Positions 1 through 6,300 of a stretch of DNA of 9,027 nt are shown in pieces (the stretch's first letter is position 1; the number at the start of each line of letters is the position of its first letter). This DNA comes from an uncultured Eubacteriales bacterium. Its GTDB lineage: Bacteria > Bacillota > Clostridia > Christensenellales > Borkfalkiaceae. Below the pieces are notes generated by a model, which saw only the letters and a program-made list of their open reading frames with translations, searched no databases and had not been told where the DNA came from. The stretch covers positions 1-9,027 of the forward strand of contig CACXHH010000006.1 of assembly GCA_902767455.1 (NCBI GenBank), in the 5' to 3' direction. The translations under genes were made by a program, and so were the position numbers.

Positions 1-693
1 GCCCGTATCGACGTTCTTTTGTTTTAATTTACTGTAAGTGCCGTCTTCGTTTTTATAGAACTGCATGAAGACGTTGTTCCATATTTCGAGATATTTGCCG
101 CAGTCGCACGACGGATCGCAGCCTTCGTGGCACTTGGCCTGCCCGCGGTCGATGAACATTTCGGTATCCGGCCCGCAAGGTCCGGTCTTACCCGCTATCC
201 ACCAGTTATTCTTTTTAGGCAGGAAGAAAATTCTGTCTTCGGGTATACCGCACTTTTTCCACTGCTCGAAGGAAGAAACGTCGCGCGGGGCGTCTTCGTC
301 GCCGGCAAAAACCGTGACGGCAAGGTTTTCAACGGGGATGGCGAGATAGTCCTTGCCCGTCAGAAACTCGTAGCTCCAGGCGATAGCCTGCTCGTTGAAA
401 TAGTCGCCGAGCGACCAGTTTCCGAGCATCTCGAAAAACGTAAGGTGCGAAAGATCGCCGACTTCGTCGATGTCGCCCGTGCGAACGCACTTCTGAACGT
501 CGGTCAGGCGGTTGCCCGCAGGGTGCTTTTCGCCGAGAAGATACGGAACGAGCGGATGCATGCCCGCCGTCGTGAACAGAACTGACGGATCGTTCTCGGG
601 AATAAGGCTTGCGGAAGGAATTATCTTGTGGCCCTTGCTCTCAAAAAATTTGAGATACGTGTCGCGCAGTTGCTGCGCAGTCATTTTTTTCAT
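1..693 (-). CDS. alaS: Alanyl-tRNA synthetase, N-terminal part (runs off left edge)
   Basis: Class II synthetase that charges tRNA-Ala with alanine in the cytoplasm. Translating the minus strand from the ATG at 693 gives 231 open residues beginning MKKMTAQQLRDTYLKFFESK. Seen motifs include SKGHK near the N terminus, the class II motif-2 region TFFEMLGNWSLGDYF, TGPCGPDTEMF, and YLEIWNNVFMQF leading to NVDTG at the window edge, where the family continues as GMGLER. Bacterial AlaRS is usually about 870 residues, so only about a quarter (most of the catalytic core) is present. A second ATG lies three codons in (684); 693 is preferred because AAAGGAC lies 11 bases upstream on the minus strand. The stop of the Sel1-repeat gene is 42 bases upstream and no clear promoter lies between, so cotranscription is likely. 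Oddity: a Cys-rich segment at residues 188-198 (C188, H189, C192, C196, C198). Confidence 0.96.
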   Translation of the reverse strand, partial: MKKMTAQQLRDTYLKFFESKGHKIIPSASLIPENDPSVLFTTAGMHPLVPYLLGEKHPAGNRLTDVQKCVRTGDIDEVGDLSHLTFFEMLGNWSLGDYFNEQAIAWSYEFLTGKDYLAIPVENLAVTVFAGDEDAPRDVSSFEQWKKCGIPEDRIFFLPKKNNWWIAGKTGPCGPDTEMFIDRGQAKCHEGCDPSCDCGKYLEIWNNVFMQFYKNEDGTYSKLKQKNVDTG

Positions 694-735
694 AAATATA
701 TATGTCCTTTGAATAGTTTTTTCGATTTTGGTTAA

Positions 736-2154
736 TTAAATGTTTTTGAGCGCTTTTTTAGCGTCGGCGTCACCTTGCTCGGCGGCTTTTGTATACCAGT
801 AAACGGCTTTCGAGTAGTTTTTCGTCACGCCTTCGCCGTTATAATAACATACGCCGAGATTGTATTGCGCTTTAGCGTCGCCTTGCTCGGCGGCTTTTGT
901 TAACCAGTAAACGGTTTTTGCGTAGTTTTTCGTCACGCCTTCGCCGTTACGATAACAATAACCGAGATTGTATTGCGCGTAGGCGTCGCCCTGTTCGGCG
1001 GACTTCGTATACCAGTAAACGGCTTTTGAGTAGTTTTTCGTCACACCTTCGCCGTTGTGATAACAACAACCGAGATTGTATTGTGCTTTAGCTTCGCCTT
1101 GTTCGGCGGCTTTTGTTAACCAGTAAACGGCTTTTGAGTAGTCCTTCGTCACACCGTAGCCATTATAATAACATACGCCGAGAGCGGATTGCGCTTTAGC
1201 GTCGCCTTGATTTGCGACTTTTGTAAACCAGTAAACTGCTTTTGAGTAATCCTTCGTCACTCCGTAGCCGTAATAATAACATTTACCGAGAGCGAATTTC
1301 GCGTTGGCATCGCCTTGCTCTGCGGACTTCGTATACCAGTAAACGGCTTTTGAGTAGTTTTTTGTCACGCCTTCGCCGTTATCATAACAATAACCGAGAT
1401 TGTATTGCGCTTTAGCGTCGCCTTGCTCTGCGGACTTCGTATACCAGTAAACGGCTTTCGAGTAGTCCTTCGTCACGCCTTCGCCGTAATAATAACAGTT
1501 ACCGAGATTGTGTTGCGCGTTGGCATCGCCTTGCTCGGCGGCTTTTGTATGCCAGTAAACGGCTTTCGAGTAGTCCTTCGTCACGCCTTCGCCGTTGTGA
1601 TAACCGTTACCGAGATTGAATTGCGCTTCGGCAAGGCCCTGTTCGGCGGACTTCGTATACCAGTAAACGGCTTTCGAGTAGTCCTTCGTCACGCCTTCGC
1701 CGTTGTGATAACAATAACCGAGAGCGGATTGCGCTTTGGCGTTGCCTTGCTCTGCGGACTTCGTATACCAGTAAACGGCTTTTGAGTAGTTTTTCGTCAC
1801 GCCTTCGCCGTAGTAATAACCGTTACCGAGATTGAATTGCGCTTTAGCGTCGCCTTGCTCGGCAAGCGCTTTGATTTGCTGAAATTCTTTCTCTTTTTCG
1901 GCGTTTATCGTCGGAGTATATCCGCCGCCCGAAGCTTTGCCGCCGTTCACGGCGCCGTATTCTTTTACTTCGGCGCTCTTTTTTTGCCGCGCGATCACAA
2001 TCGCCCGAGTCAGCCCGAAGGCAATACACGCGATGCCAAAGACGGTAAAAGCGAGTATCAGCCACGAAAAGCCGTTCGGAATCAATATCATTTCAAGCGC
2101 TCCGCCGACGCCGATCAGGATCCCTATTATTATAAGAAAGATATAAAAACCCAT
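736..2154 (-). CDS. Membrane-anchored Sel1-like repeat (SLR) protein
   Basis: A 472-residue protein. Residues 2-21 and about 29-55 are hydrophobic and look like two membrane segments, followed by a basic RQKK stretch (56-59), which by the positive-inside rule suggests the rest is cytoplasmic. Residues 60-90 form a Gly/Lys/Glu-rich linker. Residues 97-456 are exactly ten Sel1-like repeats of 36 residues (pattern AEQGDAKAQ..LG.CY..GEGV, then TK[DN]YSKAVYW.TK), capped by a partial repeat at 457-472. Sel1 repeats are TPR-like alpha/alpha scaffolds for protein-protein contacts; the partner here is unknown. A good ribosome site, AAGGGGTG, lies just upstream of the ATG. The gene sits between cysS (upstream, 241-base gap) and alaS (downstream, 42-base gap), all on the minus strand. 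No enzymatic domain is visible. The family call is firm; function and topology are inference. Confidence 0.93.
   Translation of the reverse strand: MGFYIFLIIIGILIGVGGALEMILIPNGFSWLILAFTVFGIACIAFGLTRAIVIARQKKSAEVKEYGAVNGGKASGGGYTPTINAEKEKEFQQIKALAEQGDAKAQFNLGNGYYYGEGVTKNYSKAVYWYTKSAEQGNAKAQSALGYCYHNGEGVTKDYSKAVYWYTKSAEQGLAEAQFNLGNGYHNGEGVTKDYSKAVYWHTKAAEQGDANAQHNLGNCYYYGEGVTKDYSKAVYWYTKSAEQGDAKAQYNLGYCYDNGEGVTKNYSKAVYWYTKSAEQGDANAKFALGKCYYYGYGVTKDYSKAVYWFTKVANQGDAKAQSALGVCYYNGYGVTKDYSKAVYWLTKAAEQGEAKAQYNLGCCYHNGEGVTKNYSKAVYWYTKSAEQGDAYAQYNLGYCYRNGEGVTKNYAKTVYWLTKAAEQGDAKAQYNLGVCYYNGEGVTKNYSKAVYWYTKAAEQGDADAKKALKNI
739..1866 (-). repeat. Tandem 108-bp coding repeats (Sel1 units)
   Basis: Ten in-register 108-bp units at 787-1866 plus a partial unit at 739-786 encode the Sel1 repeats. 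The units are very similar at DNA level: blocks such as CCAGTAAACGGCTTT and TTCGTCACGCCTTCGCCG (plus strand) recur almost unchanged. Variation clusters at codons for repeat positions 11-12, 15-16 and 18-19. Such similarity suggests recent expansion or homogenisation by recombination; copy number may vary between strains or be misassembled. Confidence 0.93.
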
Positions 2155-2305
2155 ATTTCACCCCTTTTTATTACGTAACGCATACAGCGTACGCATCAGG
2201 TTTTTTCGTTCGTTTTAAGGTCGGGCGGTTTTACTCGTCGCCCGCGCGCCGATAAAGTACGAATATTTTTGCCGCTTTTAATATTTTATATTTTTGAGCG
2301 CTTCT

Positions 2306-2402
2306 AAATTGCGTAGCAATTCCGATCGACTATATATCAAAGCTCGCTTTGATATGCAAATTTTGTCAAAATTTGCGGTCGACTATTACTAATTCCTAAT
2401 TC
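2306..2402. repeat. Cluster of three small-loop hairpins with heptamer repeat at cysS 3' end
   Basis: Three consecutive inverted repeats. The first is AATTGC/GCAATT with a GTA loop (2307-2321). The second is ATATCAAAGC/GCTTTGATAT with a TC centre (2334-2355). The third is GCAAATTTT/AAAATTTGC with a GTC loop (2356-2376). The last two are flanked by a direct repeat, CGATCGACTAT (2323-2333) and CGGTCGACTAT (2376-2386). A tandem heptamer CTAATTC x2 (2389-2395, 2396-2402) follows, and its second copy contains the cysS stop codon. No T-tract follows on either strand, so a simple intrinsic terminator is unlikely. It resembles dispersed intergenic palindromic elements. The rest of the 2155-2395 gap holds only a 6-bp hairpin (CGGGCG/CGCCCG, 2222-2244) and no clear promoter. 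Confidence 0.75.
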
Positions 2403-3787
2403 TTCTTATCCAGCTCGTATCCGTTCGGCGTATTTCTGACCGTATACCCCATTTGGGAAATTTCAGCTCTCAACGCGTCGGCGGTGGCGTAATCCTTGAC
2501 GGCGCGGGCGGCTTGCATCTTTTCGGCAAGCGCGACGACTTCCGCGGGCGCTTCTTCCTTTACGGCGTGCAGTTTGAGATATTCTGCCGCCGGCTGTTTG
2601 AAAAGCCCTAAAAGCGAATAGGCGTTCTTTATCTTTTTAACGAGCGAAAGCGCCTTGCCGTCCTTTGCCGAAAGATATGCTTTGACCTGTTTGAACAGCC
2701 CGAACAGATGCGACAGCGCGAGCGCGGTATTGAAATCGTCGCCCATGGCGTCGTTAAAGAGTTTATCGACGTCGGTATTTTCCGTTTCGTCTTGTAAAAT
2801 TCCGCTCGTTTCGGCGTCGAAAATGGTTTTATAGAAAGCGCCGACCTGTTTTTCGGCTTCGGGGAAGAGCGCGTCGGTAATATTGATATCGTTTCTGTAA
2901 GAAGTGGACAGCAACGCGAATTTCACGGCGTCGTTGCTGTATTTATCGAGAATATCGGCAAGAAGGAGCGAGTTTCCGAGCGACTTGCTCATCTTCTGAC
3001 CGTTTACTTTAATAAGTCCGTTGTGTATCCAGTATTTGACGAAGCGTTTGCCCGTCAGCGCTTCAGACTGCGCAATCTCGTTCTCGTGGTGCGGGAAGAT
3101 AAGATCTCTGCCGCCGCCGTGGATATCTATCTGTTCGCCGAACGCCACGCGGTTCATCGCCGAACACTCTATATGCCAGCCGGGGCGACCTTTGCCCCAA
3201 GGCGAATCCCAATAGATTTCGCCTTCTTTAGCCGCCTTCCACAGAGCGAAGTCGAGCGGGGAGTTCTTGCTCTCGTCGTTTTCGATGCGAACGCCGTCGA
3301 GCATGTCGTCGATTTTGCGGTTGGAAAGACAACCGTACCCGCCGAAGCTTTCGACCGAATAGTAAACGCTGCCGTCGGGGGTGGCGTAAGCGTGGCCGCC
3401 GTCGATGAGCTTTTGAGTAAAGTCTATGATATTATCTATATTTTCGGTGGCTTTGAGCCAGATATCCGGCTCGCCGACTTCGAATCTCGCCATCTGTTCG
3501 TCTATCTTTTTTATCATCATGGCGGCGTAACGGTCGGCGGGAATACCCGTTTCCTTGGACTTTGCGATTATCTTATCGTCGACGTCGGTATAGTTGCGCG
3601 CGTAAGTCACGTCGTAGCCGACTTTATTCAAAAACTTGCGGATAATATCGTAAATAAGCGCCTGATAGGCGTGCCCGATGTGAGCTTCGCCCGAAACGGT
3701 TATTCCGCAGGCGTACATATTGACCTTCTTGCCCGAGATGGGCTCGAAATCTTCCTTCTGTCTTGTTAAAGTGTTGTAAATCTTCAT
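2396..3787 (-). CDS. cysS: Cysteinyl-tRNA synthetase
   Basis: Class I synthetase that activates cysteine with ATP and transfers it to tRNA-Cys. The 463 residues match the usual length of about 460. Seen signatures: HIGH at 36-39 and KMSKS at 265-269 (ATP binding); the catalytic-site zinc ligands expected for the family at C27, C208 (GWHIECS), H233 and E237 (FPHHENE); and W204 next to the zinc site. The C-terminal part (from about 310) is the helical DALR/anticodon-recognition region. The start MKIYNTLTRQKEDF is typical, and AAAAGG lies 5 bases upstream on the minus strand (3793-3798). It ends with TAG inside a CTAATTC tandem heptamer. It is transcribed divergently from serS with a 228-base gap, and the Sel1-repeat gene follows on the same strand. 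No T-box leader is seen upstream. Confidence 0.98.
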   Translation of the reverse strand: MKIYNTLTRQKEDFEPISGKKVNMYACGITVSGEAHIGHAYQALIYDIIRKFLNKVGYDVTYARNYTDVDDKIIAKSKETGIPADRYAAMMIKKIDEQMARFEVGEPDIWLKATENIDNIIDFTQKLIDGGHAYATPDGSVYYSVESFGGYGCLSNRKIDDMLDGVRIENDESKNSPLDFALWKAAKEGEIYWDSPWGKGRPGWHIECSAMNRVAFGEQIDIHGGGRDLIFPHHENEIAQSEALTGKRFVKYWIHNGLIKVNGQKMSKSLGNSLLLADILDKYSNDAVKFALLSTSYRNDINITDALFPEAEKQVGAFYKTIFDAETSGILQDETENTDVDKLFNDAMGDDFNTALALSHLFGLFKQVKAYLSAKDGKALSLVKKIKNAYSLLGLFKQPAAEYLKLHAVKEEAPAEVVALAEKMQAARAVKDYATADALRAEISQMGYTVRNTPNGYELDKKN

Positions 3788-3857
3788 TGAAACCTTTTAT
3801 TTCCGACGGTCGGAGCCGAAAATTTTCAGCGGCTTAAACCGACTTATATTTATATTT

Positions 3858-3887
3858 TATATATTAAACGATAGTAAGTATTAACAA
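3858..3887 (-). promoter_or_regulatory. Candidate sigma-A promoter for cysS
   Basis: On the minus strand, TTGTTA (3887-3882) and TATATA (3863-3858) are separated by 18 bases in a very AT-rich stretch, about 70 bases upstream of the cysS ATG. Several alternative -10 registers exist in the same AT run, so the exact position is uncertain. Confidence 0.4.
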
Positions 3888-3953
3888 TTTTATCATAAAC
3901 GATTGTATTTAGCAAATAAATTTACGCCTTTTATCTTTTGCGTGAAAAATTTA

Positions 3954-3982
3954 TTGCAAAATTTCGTTCGTTGATATATAAT
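3954..3982 (+). promoter_or_regulatory. Sigma-A-type promoter for serS
   Basis: TTGCAA (3954-3959) and a perfect TATAAT (3977-3982) with an optimal 17-base spacer. Predicted start is near 3989, giving a leader of about 27 bases, too short for a T-box. The position also rules out an upstream in-frame ATG at 3938 as the serS start, because it lies before the promoter. Confidence 0.8.
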
Positions 3983-4015
3983 ATCGGTGAAATTATTTAT
4001 CGGACGGTAAAAATC

Positions 4016-5299
4016 ATGCTGGATATAAAACTTATTTCCGAAAACCCTAAATACGTAAGCGACGCGCTCGCCAAAAAAGGCTGCAACGTCGACTTTACCG
4101 AGCTTCTTGACTGGGTAGCCGAAAGAAAAAAGCTTCTTCAGGAAGTCGAACAGGACAAGGCGCAGAGAAACAAAGTTTCCGCCGAGATCCCCAAACTTAA
4201 AAAACAAGGTCTGCCAGTTGACGACATCTTCGCCGAAATGCGTACGCTCGGCGACAAAATAGCCGCTACCGACGAACAGGTCAACGCTTTGAACGATAAG
4301 ATATTCAACTTCGTCGCGAAGCTCCCGAATATCCCCGACGACGACCTTCTCCCCGGCGAAAAGGAAAATAACCGTGTCGTTAAAGTATTCGGCGAAAAGC
4401 CCGACTTCAAATTCGAGCCCAAAAACCACGTAGACCTTTGCACTTCGCTCAACCTTATCGACTACGAACGCGGCGTCAAGCTTTCGGGCGGCGGGTACTG
4501 GCTGTACCGCGGCGACGGCGCAAGGCTTGAGTGGGCGCTTCTCAACTTCTTCATTTCCGAACACTTAAAAGACGGGTACACGTTTATTCTTCCCCCGCAC
4601 ATGCTCGGCTATAACTGCGGGTTCGGCGCGGGGCAGTTCCCCAAGTTCGCCGACGAAGTTTACTGGGTAGAGGACGAGGACGCCGAAGACAAGAAGAAAC
4701 AGCGCTTCATGCTCCCCACCGCGGAAACGGCGCTCGTCAATATGTACGCGGGCGAGATAATCGACGAATCCAAACTTCCGATGAAGTTCTTCGCCTATAC
4801 GCCTTGCTACCGCAAAGAAGCGGGCAGCTACCGCGCGGAAGAGCGCGGCATGATAAGGGGCCACCAGTTCAACAAAGTCGAAATGGTACAGTACACCCAC
4901 CCCGACCACTCCAAGGAAGCTTTTGAAGAACTCGTCGGCAAGGCTTGCTCGCTTATGGAAAAACTCGGGCTTCACTTCCGCCTTTCCAAACTCGCCGCGG
5001 GCGACTGCTCGGCTTCCATGGCGAGAACTTACGACATCGAAGTATGGATCCCCAGTATGGGCATCTACAAAGAAGTAAGCTCCGTTTCCAACGCAAACGA
5101 CTATCAGGCTCGCCGCAACAACACGAGATTCAAAGGCGCCGACAAAAAGACGGGTTACGTTCACACTCTCAACGGCAGCGGACTTGCGACCAGCAGAGTT
5201 TTCCCCGCGCTCATCGAACAGTTTCAGAACGCCGACGGCAGCGTGACCATCCCCGAAGTTTTAAGACCTTTTATGGGCGGTCAGGAAGTATTAAAGTAA
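4016..5299 (+). CDS. serS: Seryl-tRNA synthetase
   Basis: Class II synthetase that charges tRNA-Ser (and tRNA-Sec where present) with serine. From the ATG at 4016 it is 427 residues, the family norm. Residues 1 to about 105 form the N-terminal tRNA-binding helical arm (heptad-like stretch 35-100). The catalytic core carries LPTAETAL (233-240), motif 2 around YTPCYRKEAGSYRAEERGM (261-279) with GHQFNKVEM (282-290), and motif 3 TLNGSGLATSRVFPALIEQ (384-402). The frame is open upstream to an ATG at 3938, but the extra 26 residues are not SerRS-like and the strong promoter at 3954-3982 falls inside them; MLDIKLISENP is the typical SerRS start. A moderate ribosome site, GGACGG, lies at 4002-4007. 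An intrinsic terminator follows, so this is probably a single-gene unit, divergent from cysS. Confidence 0.97.
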   Translation: MLDIKLISENPKYVSDALAKKGCNVDFTELLDWVAERKKLLQEVEQDKAQRNKVSAEIPKLKKQGLPVDDIFAEMRTLGDKIAATDEQVNALNDKIFNFVAKLPNIPDDDLLPGEKENNRVVKVFGEKPDFKFEPKNHVDLCTSLNLIDYERGVKLSGGGYWLYRGDGARLEWALLNFFISEHLKDGYTFILPPHMLGYNCGFGAGQFPKFADEVYWVEDEDAEDKKKQRFMLPTAETALVNMYAGEIIDESKLPMKFFAYTPCYRKEAGSYRAEERGMIRGHQFNKVEMVQYTHPDHSKEAFEELVGKACSLMEKLGLHFRLSKLAAGDCSASMARTYDIEVWIPSMGIYKEVSSVSNANDYQARRNNTRFKGADKKTGYVHTLNGSGLATSRVFPALIEQFQNADGSVTIPEVLRPFMGGQEVLK

Positions 5300-5336
5300 G
5301 CCTATAACTTCGTTATCGACGATTTTTCGTTTTATT

Positions 5337-5372
5337 CGCCCTTTCGCGGTTACTCCTGCGAAAGGGCGTTTT
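5337..5372 (+). terminator. Intrinsic terminator after serS
   Basis: Perfect 11-bp stem CGCCCTTTCGC (5337-5347) / GCGAAAGGGCG (5358-5368) with a 10-base loop, followed by TTTT and then a further T-rich run. It lies 38 bases after the serS stop. There is no T-tract on the other strand, so it acts on the plus strand. Confidence 0.92.
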
Positions 5373-5460
5373 GCTTTATTTTTAGGTTTGATTTTCGTCG
5401 TGCGCCCACGTTTAAAACGGCGGCGATCTTTCCTTTAACTCGCCACCACGCCCATTTTGC

Positions 5461-5489
5461 TTGATTAAATTTTCGGTTTATGGTAAAAT
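5461..5489 (+). promoter_or_regulatory. Promoter for HAD gene, predicting a leaderless mRNA
   Basis: TTGATT (5461-5466), a 17-base spacer and TAAAAT (5484-5489), with an extended TG at 5481-5482. The -10 box ends 6 bases before the ATG at 5496, so the predicted transcription start falls at or next to the start codon. No Shine-Dalgarno sequence is present between. Confidence 0.65.
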
Positions 5490-5495
5490 CCCACT

Positions 5496-6107
5496 ATGAA
5501 ATACGATCTTTATATGTTCGATTTTGACCTGACGCTCGCAAACACCGTCGAAGTATCTACGGAAATATACCGCCGCGCCTACTCTTCGCTCGGCTACGAA
5601 TTTGACGAGAGCGAGATTTTTTATCATCTCGGTATCGCCATGGAAACGACCTACGAAGAACTCACGGGCGGCAAGGTCGGCGACGACGATTATAAAATAT
5701 TCATTTCCGCTTTTTTAAAGGCTATCGACGACACCTTTTCAAAGGTTACGTTATACCCCGACGTCGAACGAACCTTTAAACGCATTAAGGAAAGCGGCGC
5801 CAAAGTCGCGGTGGTGACTTCGAGAAAAATGTCCGCCATGCGCGACGCGTTTTCGCGCTATCCCGCCGTTTACGCGCTTATAGACGCGTTTATCACTACC
5901 GACTTCGCCATCCCCAAGCCGTCGCCCGACTCTATGTATAAGTGTTTGGATTTAACTTCCTGCCCCGCCGAAAAATCCGTGTACATAGGCGACGCGAAAA
6001 ACGATTATCTGTCCGCTACGCGCGCGGGCGTCGATTTTATCTATATCAACCGCGAAGGAAACGTCAACGAAGACGGAGCGATCAAATCGCTTGACGAGCT
6101 TATTTAA
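5496..6107 (+). CDS. HAD-superfamily hydrolase (subfamily IA, phosphoglycolate phosphatase-like)
   Basis: A 203-residue soluble phosphatase of the haloacid dehalogenase superfamily, which uses an Asp nucleophile and Mg2+ to remove phosphate from small metabolites. All four motifs are visible: DFDLT with nucleophile D9 and acid/base D11 (9-13); T108 in VVTSR; K141 in IPKPSPD; and the metal-binding GDAKND (165-170). Residues about 15-85 form a helical C1-type cap, typical of subfamily IA enzymes such as Gph and PpaX. The substrate cannot be read from the sequence. It is a standalone gene: the serS terminator lies upstream and a separate promoter serves the next gene. The start is supported by the position of motif I. 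The ATG lacks a ribosome site and sits directly after a promoter, suggesting leaderless translation. Confidence 0.92.
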   Translation: MKYDLYMFDFDLTLANTVEVSTEIYRRAYSSLGYEFDESEIFYHLGIAMETTYEELTGGKVGDDDYKIFISAFLKAIDDTFSKVTLYPDVERTFKRIKESGAKVAVVTSRKMSAMRDAFSRYPAVYALIDAFITTDFAIPKPSPDSMYKCLDLTSCPAEKSVYIGDAKNDYLSATRAGVDFIYINREGNVNEDGAIKSLDELI

Positions 6108-6151
6108 CGCGATAATCGACTTATAGCCCTGCTTTTAAAATTTTTGCTTAC

Positions 6152-6169
6152 GCGGCTTACCGCATTTTT
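6152..6169 (+). terminator. Weak possible terminator after HAD gene
   Basis: Short GCGG/CCGC stem with a CTTA loop (6152-6163) followed by ATTTTT. The 4-bp stem is marginal. Nothing better was found between 6108 and the next promoter at 6225. Confidence 0.25.
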
Positions 6170-6224
6170 AACGACTTTACCCGTTTATTAAAGACGGCAA
6201 GCGGCATAAAAACGTTCAAAACAG

Positions 6225-6253
6225 TTTACAAAGCCGCAAATATATGATAAAAT
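6225..6253 (+). promoter_or_regulatory. Sigma-A-type promoter for the CNNM/CBS gene
   Basis: TTTACA (6225-6230), a 17-base spacer and TAAAAT (6248-6253), with extended TG at 6245-6246. Predicted start is near 6260, giving a leader of about 40 bases. Confidence 0.78.
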
Positions 6254-6278
6254 ACAGCTATTATAATAAATCATATTT

Positions 6279-6295
6279 AAGGAGATTTTAAAGGA
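6279..6295 (+). promoter_or_regulatory. Two consecutive Shine-Dalgarno-like sites before the CNNM gene
   Basis: AAGGAG (6279-6284) and AAAGGA (6290-6295) both precede the ATG at 6301, at 16 and 5 bases. Neither spacing is optimal. The nearer site probably serves the ATG, and no start codon lies at the right distance from the first. Confidence 0.6.
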
Positions 6296-6300
6296 TTTTT

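Noticed and set aside
127..585. 152-codon plus-strand frame
   Set aside because: Antisense shadow of alaS, whose minus-strand translation matches known motifs throughout.
2222..2244. CGGGCG/CGCCCG hairpin as a terminator between cysS and the Sel1 gene
   Set aside because: Only 6 bp with an 11-base loop, and no T-tract on either strand.
3023..3769. 248-codon plus-strand frame
   Set aside because: Antisense shadow of cysS; no recognisable motif, and the cysS frame is fully conserved.
3938..4015. N-terminal extension of SerRS starting at the ATG at 3938
   Set aside because: The extra 26 residues are not SerRS-like and contain the TTGCAA-17-TATAAT promoter; the family start MLDIKLISENP is at 4016.
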